Shown: positions 41,392 to 50,202 of the stretch, piece after piece
Layout: every line of letters starts with the position of its first letter
Numbering within the stretch: the stretch's first letter is position 1
From: Nitrospira sp.
Lineage (GTDB): Bacteria; Nitrospirota; Nitrospiria; Nitrospirales; Nitrospiraceae
DNA: 54,666 nucleotides
Assembly (NCBI GenBank): GCA_018242685.1
Contig: JAFEBM010000039.1
Span: forward strand, 1 to 54,666
Direction of reading: 5' to 3'
The notes under the pieces: generated by a model
The model's input: only the letters and a program-made list of their open reading frames with translations
What the model was told of the DNA's origin: nothing
Database searches by the model: none
Translations under genes and position numbers: made by a program

Positions 41392-43716
41392 ATGGGTGCC
41401 ATGGATCTTCAGGATCGGCACGATCCCGCATCAGGATCGGCGGTTCGGTTTTTCGGCCTTCGGATGAAGTTCGTGCTGTTTTTCAGCCTCATTCTCATCA
41501 TGACCTGCTCGTCGTTGAGCTGGTACTTCATCGAAAAACGGCGCCAGGCCATGACCGATAATCTGGAAGAGCTTGGAACGATCTTAATGACCAATACCAT
41601 GCGCAACGATCATTTTCGAATCGCGGGTGTCGTGCTCGAAGATCGCGTGACACTCGATCAATTCGTGCAGAGTCTCATGACGATCGACCATGTCGTCTAT
41701 GTGGTGATCGCGGCATCGGACGGCCGGACCCTGGCCAGACAAACCAAACGCACGCAGAGATCGTCGAACGGTTCACCACACTCTCCGGAACAGCCTATTT
41801 ATCCGAACGACCGAATCTCAACAACACTGCTGCAGGCCCCTCTGACCGTCCCACTGTTCACCCGCCTCGTTCTTTCGGCCGAGCAGACTTTGGTTCCTCA
41901 AGACGAATCCTCAGACTGGCTCTTTCCCTTTTTGGCGCGGGAAGAAACTCTGTACGATTTTGCGATGCCTGTCCTTCGAACATCCCCGGCTCAGATTCCC
42001 TTGTCCAGGCTTTCCGACGAGTTGGGTGAAGCCGTCGGTCCCGTACTTTCTGCCGACACGCCGCCCGTGGTCGGCCTTGTGCGAATCGGCATCACGGATG
42101 CGCAGGCCAAAGAAGCCTTGCGGGAACTCGTGGGAAATGTGTTCTTCCTCACGGTCCTCATTATCACGGCAGGCATCTTCAGCGCTCTTCTGCTCACGTC
42201 GCGCATTACGACGCCGTTACGAAGCCTCGCCGATGCCGCCCGGCAGCTCGCCAAAGGGGACGATGCACCTGTTCCGCTCGTCCCCTCCACCAACGATGAA
42301 GTCGGCGAGTTGACGCAGGTGTTCAACGTGATGACCAAATCCCTGCATGATCGCAATCAGGCGATTACCATGAACCTTGACACGATCAGACGGCAGGTCA
42401 GGCAATTAACTACTGTTCATCAGGCCAGTACCGCGATTGCGTCCGCCAATATGCTCGACATGGATCAGTTGCTCGACACGGTGCTTCAATTGCTTGTCGA
42501 GAATCTTGGTTTTTCCCGTATGGGAGTATTCATTCGTCACCCTGAACGAAACCGTTACTCCATCGCACGCATCACAGGACTTCCCGCGGATATCGCGAAG
42601 GTGGCTCACCAACTTGAGCTGCCGATCATTAACGACGGCATCGCAGCCGACCTGCTTGTCCACGGCAAGCCGGTGCTGATCCATGACCTCGAAACTGTCG
42701 CTCATCGCATACGGCAGCCGGTGCTCGACTTGATGCGTCGTTCCGGCATACGGTCGTTCGTCGCCGTGCCGCTCCAGAGCCATGGGAAGATCCTCGGATA
42801 CCTGGGCGGTGACCGAGGCTCACGCGCATGCAGCGACGAGGATCTTGATATCTTGCTCACCATTGCAAGCCACGTAGCAGCGGCCATCGACAATGCTAGG
42901 GCCTATTCTGATCTGGCCGAGCTGACTCAGCATCTTGAAGATCGCATCGAGCAGCGTACAGAGGAACTGTCACACGCCAACGCTCAACTGCAGGACCATG
43001 ACCGATGCCGGTCGACGTTTCTCTCCGTCGTCTCACACGAGTTACGGACCCCCATGACGGCGATCAGGAGCTTTGCGGAAAACATGCTTGACGGCGTCAC
43101 CGGTCCGCTGACCGAATTGCAACGCACCTACCTCACGCGCATCCAACACAATGTCGCCCGTCTCAACAGGATCATCGTTCAACTACTCGACTGGTCGCGT
43201 CTCGACACCAAGAGAGTCGAGCTTCGCATGGAAGAATTCTGCATCCATCAGATTGCGACGATCGCTGTGGACAGCCTACAGACGGTCGCTGCAGGAAAGA
43301 ATGTATCCCTCGGCATTGCCCCGATCGAGTCGCTTTTACCCGTGCATGGCGACTGCGACAAGTTGGAGCAGATTCTGGTGAATCTTCTTGGGAATGCGAT
43401 CAAGTTCACCGCGCCTGGCGGAAGAATTACGGTGGAGTGTTGCGAATCACCGCCTGGGTTCGTCCAAACGTGCGTTGCCGATACCGGCTGCGGCATCGAC
43501 TCGCCCCATCTCTCAAACATTTTCGATGAGTTTTCACGCGTGCCGTCGCCCATGCCGGCATCACAGGGCGCTCAACTCGGCCTCTGCATCACCAAGACTC
43601 TTGTTACGATGCACCAGGGCCGAATTTGGGTGGAGAGCCGACCCGGAATCGGGTCTCGTTTTTATTTTACACTGCCGATCGCTGCGTCAGGATTCGATTC
43701 AGGCCGGACAACATGA
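41392..43716 (+). CDS. Membrane histidine kinase (periplasmic sensor-HAMP-GAF-HisKA-HATPase)
   Basis: A 774-residue sensor kinase. TM1 (about 26-45) and TM2 (about 250-270) enclose a periplasmic domain of about 200 residues; then HAMP (about 272-325), GAF (about 355-510), a coiled-coil, HisKA with His549 (VVSHELRTPM) and HATPase_c (NLLGNAIKFTAPGG, DTGCGID). In the last G box the usual GxGLGL is AQLGLCIT, a small deviation. It lies 10 bp after the binding protein and 63 bp before the response regulator, so the three make a signalling unit: ligand-bound receptor, kinase, activator. Confidence 0.92.
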   Translation: MGAMDLQDRHDPASGSAVRFFGLRMKFVLFFSLILIMTCSSLSWYFIEKRRQAMTDNLEELGTILMTNTMRNDHFRIAGVVLEDRVTLDQFVQSLMTIDHVVYVVIAASDGRTLARQTKRTQRSSNGSPHSPEQPIYPNDRISTTLLQAPLTVPLFTRLVLSAEQTLVPQDESSDWLFPFLAREETLYDFAMPVLRTSPAQIPLSRLSDELGEAVGPVLSADTPPVVGLVRIGITDAQAKEALRELVGNVFFLTVLIITAGIFSALLLTSRITTPLRSLADAARQLAKGDDAPVPLVPSTNDEVGELTQVFNVMTKSLHDRNQAITMNLDTIRRQVRQLTTVHQASTAIASANMLDMDQLLDTVLQLLVENLGFSRMGVFIRHPERNRYSIARITGLPADIAKVAHQLELPIINDGIAADLLVHGKPVLIHDLETVAHRIRQPVLDLMRRSGIRSFVAVPLQSHGKILGYLGGDRGSRACSDEDLDILLTIASHVAAAIDNARAYSDLAELTQHLEDRIEQRTEELSHANAQLQDHDRCRSTFLSVVSHELRTPMTAIRSFAENMLDGVTGPLTELQRTYLTRIQHNVARLNRIIVQLLDWSRLDTKRVELRMEEFCIHQIATIAVDSLQTVAAGKNVSLGIAPIESLLPVHGDCDKLEQILVNLLGNAIKFTAPGGRITVECCESPPGFVQTCVADTGCGIDSPHLSNIFDEFSRVPSPMPASQGAQLGLCITKTLVTMHQGRIWVESRPGIGSRFYFTLPIAASGFDSGRTT

Positions 43717-43779
43717 TGAGTCTGAAACGTCCCGATGTGAGGGGTGAAGAGCCGCCGGTCTAGAAAGGAGAACGCTCCT

Positions 43780-45228
43780 ATGCGCGCGAAAATTCTGATC
43801 GTTGACGACGACCGCGATATCCTCTTGAGTTTGGAAAATCGTATCACCTGGATGGGGCATGAGCCGCTCACCGCCGCGAACGGGAGGGATGCTCTGCGCT
43901 TGATTCAGGAAGAAGGGCCTGATCTTGTCCTATTGGATCTCGAACTCCCGTTACTGTCGGGACTTGATGTCTTAAAGCAGGTCAGCGAGATCTCCGCTCG
44001 CACTCATCCGCAAGACGAAAGCACACCCCAGACTTCAGCAACCTATACGACTCCGCTGATCGTGATGCTCACGGCCTATGGGACGATCGAACGCGCGGTG
44101 CAGGCCATGCAACTCGGCGCCTTCGACTTCGTGCCGAAGCCGTTCACTGCGGACCATTTGACCGTCGTGATCAACAAGGCTTTGGACACCGTCACCCTTC
44201 ACCGCCAGGTCGAGACGCTCCGCAAAGAAGTCGATGCCCAGTTCGAGCCTGTGGCGACGACCAGCAAGCAGATGAGCAACCAGCTGACTGTGGCCAAACA
44301 GGCGGCGGCATTCTCCGCGACCGTCTTGTTGCTCGGCGAAACGGGTACGGGGAAAGAAGTGGTCGCCCGCGCCATTCATCGTTGGAGCCCTCGCGCCACG
44401 AAACCATTTATTGCCGTCAATTGTGCCGCCTTCCCTGAGAATCTGCTGGAAAACGAGCTCTTTGGGCACGAAAAAGGCGCGTTCACCGGAGCCATCAAGC
44501 GGGAGCCCGGCAAAATCGAGAGCGCCGAGGGAGGCACGCTGTTCCTTGACGAGATCGGCGACATGCCGCTCACCATGCAAAGCCATCTCTTGCGTATACT
44601 TCAGGATCGAACATTCTACCGTGTCGGCGGAACCCAAGAAGTACAGACCGATGTACGCTTTCTTGCAGCTACCAACAAAAATCTGAAGCAGGCGATTCGT
44701 GAAGGAATATTCCGCGAAGACCTATACTTTCGCCTCGCCGTGATTACCATCGCGCTGCCTCCGTTGCGTGACCGGATGGAGGATCTTTCCACCCTCGTTG
44801 AACATTTCCTCAGCCGCCCCAGCAACGCGGGCCTGTGCAAACGCGTAACCCTGAGCGACGAAGCATTTCAGGCGCTGCAATGCTACCCCTGGCCGGGCAA
44901 CGTACGGGAATTGGAAAACGTGCTCACGCGTGCATTGATCTTATGCCCCGGCGACACGATCGAACCGGAACATCTCTCCTTGACCGCGCTCACTACTTCA
45001 ATTCCCTCCACTCCCCCGGTTCATCAGGAGCCCGACACCGACCTACTGTTTTTCTCGTATCATAAGCGCATGGACGCCTACAGCCAGAAGCTGCTTGAGA
45101 CCGCCTTACGTCGGAATGGATGGAATCAGACAAAGGCGGCGGCCGAACTCGGTCTGCAACGGACCTACTTGACCAAATTGCTCCGGCAGAAACAGATTCC
45201 CAGCAAACCCCCTACTCCCTCGGAGTGA
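43780..45228 (+). CDS. NtrC-family sigma-54-dependent response regulator
   Basis: A 482-residue activator. Receiver domain with Asp53 (LLDLELP), AAA+ domain with Walker A GETGTGKE (186-193), the GAFTGA loop (233-238) that contacts sigma-54, Walker B GGTLFLDEIGD, and a C-terminal Fis-type helix-turn-helix (WNQTKAAAELGLQRTYLTKLLRQ). The ATG at 43780 is chosen because AAAGGAG lies 9 bases upstream. GAFTGA shows that it works only with sigma-54. The tandem palindromes found upstream of three sigma-54-like promoters in this window are its likely binding sites, including one controlling its own operon. Confidence 0.95.
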   Translation: MRAKILIVDDDRDILLSLENRITWMGHEPLTAANGRDALRLIQEEGPDLVLLDLELPLLSGLDVLKQVSEISARTHPQDESTPQTSATYTTPLIVMLTAYGTIERAVQAMQLGAFDFVPKPFTADHLTVVINKALDTVTLHRQVETLRKEVDAQFEPVATTSKQMSNQLTVAKQAAAFSATVLLLGETGTGKEVVARAIHRWSPRATKPFIAVNCAAFPENLLENELFGHEKGAFTGAIKREPGKIESAEGGTLFLDEIGDMPLTMQSHLLRILQDRTFYRVGGTQEVQTDVRFLAATNKNLKQAIREGIFREDLYFRLAVITIALPPLRDRMEDLSTLVEHFLSRPSNAGLCKRVTLSDEAFQALQCYPWPGNVRELENVLTRALILCPGDTIEPEHLSLTALTTSIPSTPPVHQEPDTDLLFFSYHKRMDAYSQKLLETALRRNGWNQTKAAAELGLQRTYLTKLLRQKQIPSKPPTPSE

Positions 45229-45323
45229 AGGAATGGGCGGCGCTCCTCAAAAGGTTCGCACCTCGTAGTTCGGTCTCTCCGAACAGCTGCAAACAACATC
45301 GACCGTCCTTTTCAAGAATTATC

Positions 45324-45363
45324 CGCATCCAATTAGATCCAGCCTGGAATCCATTCAGATTCA
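45324..45363. promoter_or_regulatory. Tandem activator sites (UAS3, degenerate)
   Basis: The second site is GGAATC-N6-GATTCA (45346-45363), one mismatch from the consensus. The first, CGCATC-N6-GATCCA (45324-45341), keeps its right half better than the left. Centre spacing is 22 bp. They lie about 75 bp upstream of P3. Confidence 0.6.
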
Positions 45364-45436
45364 GGGGCAAGCCGCCCGACTATGAGTCCATCTACGTAGG
45401 TACCGGAAATATCACGAATTAGGGTGAGATTCTGTG

Positions 45437-45452
45437 TGGCATAAGAAGTGCC
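45437..45452 (+). promoter_or_regulatory. Sigma-54-type promoter P3
   Basis: TGGCATAAGAAGTGCC has GG and GC 10 bases apart; the -12 element is GTGC instead of TTGC, so it is a somewhat weaker match. It faces the two microprotein genes, with transcription expected from about 45463. Confidence 0.65.
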
Positions 45453-45597
45453 TAGTGTTTGTCATGCAGAAAGGCATGAGGTTCCTCGATGCAGAACTAT
45501 TCAACGTGGAACTCGGACTCCATCATCGGATTTCGAGTCACACTCGCCCTCCACGTGAATGAAACACGATGGAGATACAGAAAGGAAGGGCACGAAT

Positions 45598-45687
45598 ATG
45601 ATGAGTGATGAGATGGCCATGTTGACGATCTCGGGCGCGATAATTTTCGCAGTGATGATGTTGGCGATGCTCATGCGTAAAGCATGA
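45598..45687 (+). CDS. Membrane microprotein, 29 residues
   Basis: A short open frame that annotation would usually miss. It starts MMSDEMAMLTISGAI, has one transmembrane helix over residues about 9-26, contains 8 methionines in 29 residues and ends with the positive residues RKA. AAGGAAGGG precedes the ATG at good spacing. The acidic start and basic end suggest an N-outside orientation, which is a guess. It lies after P3 and 51 bp before a second microprotein. Related systems use such peptides as kinase or transporter regulators, but nothing shows the target here. Confidence 0.6.
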   Translation: MMSDEMAMLTISGAIIFAVMMLAMLMRKA

Positions 45688-45738
45688 CGTGCGAAGAAAG
45701 CATTGCGACGAACACTACATGAAGGGAGATGCACAGCT

Positions 45739-45822
45739 ATGGTGGTGTTGATGATAGAAGTGCTGTTGATCAGTGTCGTTTTAGGAGTGATGTATGCAGC
45801 GATCGGCTCAGACCGCAAGTAA
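45739..45822 (+). CDS. Membrane microprotein, 27 residues
   Basis: A second short frame beginning MVVLMIEVLLISVVLGVMYA, one hydrophobic helix of about 20 residues, and a short polar end (GSDRK). GAAGGGAGA precedes the ATG. It is 51 bp after the first microprotein and in the same direction, so both probably belong to one transcript. Helix length fits a single membrane span. No family is recognised. The composition is very different from shadow frames in the area, which supports real coding. Confidence 0.55.
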   Translation: MVVLMIEVLLISVVLGVMYAAIGSDRK

Positions 45823-45995
45823 CCGGGATGAAACGACTTACATTATTCATTACCATAGAAGTTTCACGGTGAGGAAACAGGCTGGGCGCGAGCCGGGATG
45901 GGTGGGTGCTATGAACTCTACCGGCTCGCGTCGAACGGCCCAAGCAGCAGCACGAATCATTCTGCTCGATTTCGCTGCGGTACGTGCAAGCGAGG

Positions 45996-46074
<79 letters not shown>

Positions 46075-46198
46075 ACGGCTCGTCACCTTCGCATTCTTTG
46101 GTGAAACAACGCCACAAGCTACAGATCCATTTATACAAGAGGGTATCGATCGGTGTCCAGGCAATGCCTATCTTGGACCATGACTCACATCACGCCGC

Positions 46199-46825
46199 TC
46201 AGACCTTTCCAACAGCCAACGGTCGAAGTATGTCGGCCATGGATCTGAAGGCTTTGGCTCGATGACTGATGCGGTTCTTTTCTTCAGCCGTTAACTCAGC
46301 CAACGTACGACCGAGTTCCGGAACGAAGAACACAGGATCGTAACCGAATCCTTGCGTACCAACAACCTCTTCAGCTATAACGCCAGCGAGAGTGCCCATG
46401 GCCACTCGAACGTATCCCCCCGGCATAACCAAGGCGGCAACCGTTATGAAGCGGGCAGTCCGCCGAGCCGGCGGCACACCATCCAGTTCCTTGAGCAGCT
46501 TCCGACAGTTGTCTTCGTAGGTTGCGCGTTCCCCCGCATATCGAGCCGCAAACACCCCTGGCCTTCCACCCAACGCATCAACTTCGAGTCCCGTATCGTC
46601 CGCGACCGACGGAAGGCCTGTCGCAGAGGCAATTTCCCTGGCCTTTTTGAGTGCGTTGGCTTCACAGGTTGTGCCGTTTTCATCGACTTCCGGGGCCGTG
46701 GGAAAGTCGGCCAGGGTACGAATGCGGACTCCAAGATCTCCCAGAAGAATGGCGAGCTCCCTGACTTTATCCGGATTTCTGGTCGCGAGGAGGATTTCTT
46801 CTATCGGTCTCTCAGTCGAGTGCAC
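46199..46825 (-). CDS. rdgB: XTP/dITP diphosphatase (RdgB/HAM1)
   Basis: Removes non-canonical purine nucleotides (ITP, XTP, dITP) from the pool by cleaving them to the monophosphate and pyrophosphate. The 208-residue protein has the N-terminal [14 protein letters not shown] motif, the active-site [24 protein letters not shown], and [20 protein letters not shown] with SHRAKAF near the end. All are typical. It overlaps the rph gene by 14 bp, the usual rph-rdgB arrangement, so they are co-translated. Cytoplasmic. Confidence 0.95.
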   Translation of the reverse strand: MHSTERPIEEILLATRNPDKVRELAILLGDLGVRIRTLADFPTAPEVDENGTTCEANALKKAREIASATGLPSVADDTGLEVDALGGRPGVFAARYAGERATYEDNCRKLLKELDGVPPARRTARFITVAALVMPGGYVRVAMGTLAGVIAEEVVGTQGFGYDPVFFVPELGRTLAELTAEEKNRISHRAKAFRSMADILRPLAVGKV

Positions 46826-47555
46826 CGATCAGCTCTTTCTGAATGGCGGTCAACCGTTGGATAGCCTGCCAGCCGAGATTCAGAAACTCGTCCATATCTT
46901 GCTTCGCGAACGGCGTACGCTCGGCCGTACCCTGTACCTCGACATACCGGCCGCGGCCGGTCATCACTACATTCATATCCACTTCCGCCATCGAATCTTC
47001 GGTATAGGCGAGATCCACCATCACCTCTCCACCAACCTTTCCGACGCTGATGGCGGCCAGATAGTCGGTCAGGGGATTTTTTTTCAAGAGATCCCTTTTT
47101 TTCAGCACGGCACAGGCATCAGCCAATGCGATAAAAGCGCCGGTGATGGAGGCGGTTCTGGTGCCCCCATCCGCTTGGATCACATCACAGTCGATCCAAA
47201 TGGACCGCTCTCCCAGTTGACCCATGTCGGTCACGGACCGCAGAGCACGCCCGACGAGACGTTGAATCTCCAGGGTTCGGCCGCCTTGCTTTCCCTTGAC
47301 CGCCTCTCGTGGCGATCGCTCATGAGTGGCACGCGGCAACATCGCATATTCCGCCGTGACCCATCCGGTCCCCTTGCCCTTGAGAAAGGGAGGCACTTTT
47401 TCCTCAACAGACGCCGTGCAAATGACCTTCGTGTCTCCCATTTCAATCAGAACCGACCCTTCGGCATGTTTGGTAAAGTTGCGTGTCACTTTCACGGGAC
47501 GGACCTGATCTCTACGACGCCCATCGAAACGGACTAACCCGGAAATTCCGCTCAT
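46812..47555 (-). CDS. rph: Ribonuclease PH
   Basis: A phosphate-dependent 3'-5' exoribonuclease that trims the 3' ends of tRNA and other RNAs. The 247-residue protein matches the family over its whole length: [84 protein letters not shown] and [19 protein letters not shown]. The conserved phosphate-site Arg and acidic residues are intact, unlike the truncated form of E. coli K-12. First gene of the rph-rdgB pair. Confidence 0.96.
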   Translation of the reverse strand: MSGISGLVRFDGRRRDQVRPVKVTRNFTKHAEGSVLIEMGDTKVICTASVEEKVPPFLKGKGTGWVTAEYAMLPRATHERSPREAVKGKQGGRTLEIQRLVGRALRSVTDMGQLGERSIWIDCDVIQADGGTRTASITGAFIALADACAVLKKRDLLKKNPLTDYLAAISVGKVGGEVMVDLAYTEDSMAEVDMNVVMTGRGRYVEVQGTAERTPFAKQDMDEFLNLGWQAIQRLTAIQKELIGALD

Positions 47556-47779
47556 TCCTACGCCCCTTCCTCAATAGTGAGGTTCGAATTATAGTGAAGC
47601 CCTTAAGAAAGCGCAAACCAACAGTCCAGCCGATCGTCGTCGGCGCATCGATGCATCGCCCCACCCTTCCGACTCGGCGCTATCCTCAGTTGTACAAAAG
47701 CAGCTCGTCGAGTTTGACGAATTCTGTACAATCTTTTGACGTAGAGTCCTGCATCGGAATAGCGACCAAGTAAGCGCCT

Positions 47780-47944
47780 ATGACAAGGTATCTCCCAAAA
47801 CCTCTCCAGACGCGGAGATTCCATCTTAATCCCTTGAGATCATCAAAATGGACGGCATTAAAATGCCGGCGTCAAGACAACACCAATTGGCACAACAAGT
47901 GCATCACTCTGCGCCATTCCTACGGCATTCAGGTCAGCCGCTAA
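47780..47944 (+). CDS. Short frame with an SKWTA motif
   Basis: A 54-codon frame in the 450-bp gap between rph and the HD-GYP gene. Residues 16-28 (HLNPLRSSKWTAL) resemble the start of small Trp-rich TIGR02450/DUF2389 proteins (NPxxLxxSKWTA), but the rest does not continue that family, so it may be a degraded copy. No good ribosome binding site is seen. The remainder of 47556-48006 holds nothing I can support. Confidence 0.3.
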   Translation: MTRYLPKPLQTRRFHLNPLRSSKWTALKCRRQDNTNWHNKCITLRHSYGIQVSR

Positions 47945-48006
47945 TGAGCCGATAAAGAAGAAACAAGACAATCCACGGCATCGACGATCCGAATACATTT
48001 CGATTC

Positions 48007-49149
48007 ATGGCGATACTGCTGAACCAGACCGATCTTCAATCACTGCTCGACAATCGCAATATTCTGGTCGTCGACGATGAGGAACCGATCAGGCGCCTCC
48101 TGGCCTACCTGCTTCAATCCCATGGGTATTCGGTCGAATGCGCCGCAGATGCCCGAGAGGCCAGACAAAAGCTGAACGACCAGCCCATTGCATTGATGCT
48201 CTGCGACGTCAACATGCCGGGAGAATCCGGCATGGATCTCGTGCGTCACCTTCTTAAGGAACACACACACACGGCGGCGATCATGGTCACGGGGCTCGAT
48301 AGCTCGGTCCTCGCCAATGCCGCCTTGGAGGTCGGCGCATTCGGATACATCGTCAAGCCGTTCGAAGCCAATGAAGTTCTCATCGACGTCGCCAATGCTC
48401 TCCGCCGCCGACGGCTTGAAATGGAAAATCGTCTCCATCGTGAGAACCTGGAGGACATCGTCCGAACAAGAACGCTCGCGTTACAGCAGGCGTTGGACTG
48501 GTTGGAACGCACCGAAAAAGAGTTGCGCCTGTCGCGTGAGGAAACTATTCAGCGGCTCGCCATCGCCGCGGAATTCCGCGACCATGCGACCGCCCGACAT
48601 ATCCAACGCATGAGCCACTACTGTGAATTGCTCGCGCGCAAGGCGGGCCTGTCTCCTGAACGATGCGACTTGATCCGCACAGCCAGCCCCATGCACGACA
48701 TCGGCAAGATCGGCACCCCCGATCATGTATTGTTGAAACCCGGCAAATTCACACAGGAGGAATTCGGGGTGATCGCGCAGCACGCCGAAATCGGATACAA
48801 GATCCTCAGCGGGTCGGACGCGGAACTGCTGAAAGTCGCAGCGGTAATCGCCTACACCCACCATGAGCGCTTCGACGGCACCGGGTATCCCCGCCGATTA
48901 CAAGGCGAGGCTATTCCCATCGAAGGCCGCATTGCCGCGATTGCCGATGCGTTTGACGCACTCACCACTCAACGGGTCTACAAACCGGCCTTCGAGATCA
49001 GTCATGCGATTGACCTCATGCTCAAGCACCGTAGCGAACACTTCGACCCGGATCTGCTGGATGTCTTCGTCGCATCGACGGATGAAGTGGCACGCATCCA
49101 CGATCAATATGCAGATCGCGTGAATTCCAATACCTTCCGCGAAACGTAG
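48007..49149 (+). CDS. HD-GYP response regulator (c-di-GMP phosphodiesterase)
   Basis: A 380-residue protein: a receiver domain (about 15-135, with VDDEEPIRR, the acceptor Asp in LMLCDVNMPG and the Lys in IVKPFEAN), a coiled-coil linker, and an HD-GYP domain (about 180-360) with HDIGKIGTPD and HHERFDGTGYPRRL. The metal-binding His/Asp pairs and the GYP motif are intact, so it should degrade c-di-GMP, under control of a partner kinase that is not encoded here. It is noteworthy that a c-di-GMP riboswitch occurs in the same window. Confidence 0.94.
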   Translation: MAILLNQTDLQSLLDNRNILVVDDEEPIRRLLAYLLQSHGYSVECAADAREARQKLNDQPIALMLCDVNMPGESGMDLVRHLLKEHTHTAAIMVTGLDSSVLANAALEVGAFGYIVKPFEANEVLIDVANALRRRRLEMENRLHRENLEDIVRTRTLALQQALDWLERTEKELRLSREETIQRLAIAAEFRDHATARHIQRMSHYCELLARKAGLSPERCDLIRTASPMHDIGKIGTPDHVLLKPGKFTQEEFGVIAQHAEIGYKILSGSDAELLKVAAVIAYTHHERFDGTGYPRRLQGEAIPIEGRIAAIADAFDALTTQRVYKPAFEISHAIDLMLKHRSEHFDPDLLDVFVASTDEVARIHDQYADRVNSNTFRET

Positions 49150-49286
49150 CTTCTCCTCAGCCGAACCTATTGCTCGATTGTCGGCAATTCATTGACCGAC
49201 TGTGGCGCCGTCGATATACTTTTTTCACCTATCGAAGCAACCTGATTCGCTCCAACCACCGAGGCCATAAACAGGGACTGCCGAGT

Positions 49287-49793
49287 ATGGCTAAAAAAGT
49301 GGCTGCGGTTCGTAAACGTCCTCGAAACCGAAATTGGATCGCCTACCTCTGCGAATCCCCCGTTGCCTCAGGCGCCATGCCGACATGGGAGGCGGCCACG
49401 TATCTGACGGAGAACTTATTTGGAGAAAAACCAAATCCTCGCCTCCTGACTCCTGCCAATCCGCACGAGGTCACAGCACAATTCCTGCATCGCCTTTATC
49501 AACCGCTCGTCGAAGCCGCTTCGCGGGAAGTCCAGCTCCCCTCTTCATCCATACTGCATATCTTCACCGACATCAGCCTCACCGGTCACTCCGCCGTCCT
49601 CGTCGTCTTGTTCCCCGGACCCAACAAGACTCATCAGCTCTTGATGCTGGACGCAGCCAAGGCATGGGACCTTGTGTTCCTGGACGCCGAATCTTTTAAT
49701 GCTTGGGCCGAGGAACGGTACAGACAGCTCGTGAATACCCTGCGCAGCAAAATGACGGAATGCGAGGGCGATCTGCTGAAATCAGCCGTGTAG
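49287..49793 (+). CDS. Hypothetical protein
   Basis: A 168-residue protein starting MAKKVAAVRKRPRNRNW with a basic N-terminus, then IAYLCESPVASGAMPTWEAATYLTENLFGEKP and a mixed alpha/beta region (SILHIFTDISLTGHSAVLVVLFPGPNKTHQLLMLDAAKAWDLVFLDAESFNAWAEERYRQL). No known domain or membrane segment is recognised. The longer frame from 49170 starts in a region that looks non-coding. It follows the HD-GYP gene after 137 bp on the same strand and may be co-transcribed. Confidence 0.6.
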   Translation: MAKKVAAVRKRPRNRNWIAYLCESPVASGAMPTWEAATYLTENLFGEKPNPRLLTPANPHEVTAQFLHRLYQPLVEAASREVQLPSSSILHIFTDISLTGHSAVLVVLFPGPNKTHQLLMLDAAKAWDLVFLDAESFNAWAEERYRQLVNTLRSKMTECEGDLLKSAV

Positions 49794-49843
49794 GCTTCTT
49801 CCATCCGCCCCACACATGACAACCGTCAGTCCGAACCTCGCCG

Positions 49844-50077
49844 TTACCGACTCAAGCCAACGGTTTTATATCTACCTATATAGACTACGGGAATCAGCAA
49901 CACTCCTTGTCCTCCCATCCCTTCGTCTGTCGCTTCCGGCACAATGGCCATCCAACCAGGCCATACGCTTACATCATCGCGTACTACGGTCGAGGTACAG
50001 CCCGACAACAGCAGAATGGCTGAAAGAATAGAGTCGCTCACGTTTGAACGGAATGGTTGAATCGCCCCTCCTTCCAA
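49844..50077 (-). CDS. Small lipoprotein-like protein with a GMGGQG motif
   Basis: A 77-codon minus-strand frame. From an internal GTG (50041) it reads as a lipoprotein signal (ILSAILLLSGCTSTVV) followed by about 45 residues ending DEGMGGQGVLLIPVVYIG. The last part is closely similar to GMGGQGILPVPVVYNG of the neighbouring cupredoxin-propeller protein, so one is probably a partial duplicate of the other or both bind the same partner. Start codon is uncertain and no strong ribosome binding site is seen; a pseudogene is possible. Confidence 0.4.
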   Translation of the reverse strand: MEGGAIQPFRSNVSDSILSAILLLSGCTSTVVRDDVSVWPGWMAIVPEATDEGMGGQGVLLIPVVYIGRYKTVGLSR

Positions 50078-50159
50078 CCTTGTCTGATGAGTTAGAGGGA
50101 GGGGACACCGAGTGGTAAACGGGAGTCGAGGGAAGCTTTAGGCCGGCGAAGGTAGGGGG

Positions 50160-50192
50160 GCGACCCGCCTGGGTGGAACCCAGGCGGGTCGC
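50160..50192. terminator. Strong hairpin after the copper operon
   Basis: A perfect 14-bp stem (GCGACCCGCCTGGG with its inverse) and a 5-base loop, 10 bp past the stop of the cupredoxin-propeller gene. No U-tract follows on either strand, so it is terminator-like rather than a standard intrinsic terminator. Confidence 0.6.
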
Positions 50193-50202
50193 TATCATCT
50201 GT

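Larger units (their letters stand above)
45229..45597. other. Regulatory intergenic region before the microprotein genes
   Basis: No gene above 30 codons is convincing. It holds the tandem sites UAS3 and promoter P3; the 145 bases after P3 form an untranslated leader. Confidence 0.6.

Noticed and set aside
47882..47944. ITLRHSYG in the gap before the HD-GYP gene, similar to integrase box II
   Set aside because: Eight residues in a short frame are not enough; the neighbouring residues do not fit an integrase and the frame has another possible origin.
47985..48009. GAAT...GATTC palindrome at the start of the HD-GYP gene, similar to the activator sites
   Set aside because: A single imperfect copy with the wrong spacing, overlapping the start codon, and no sigma-54 promoter downstream.
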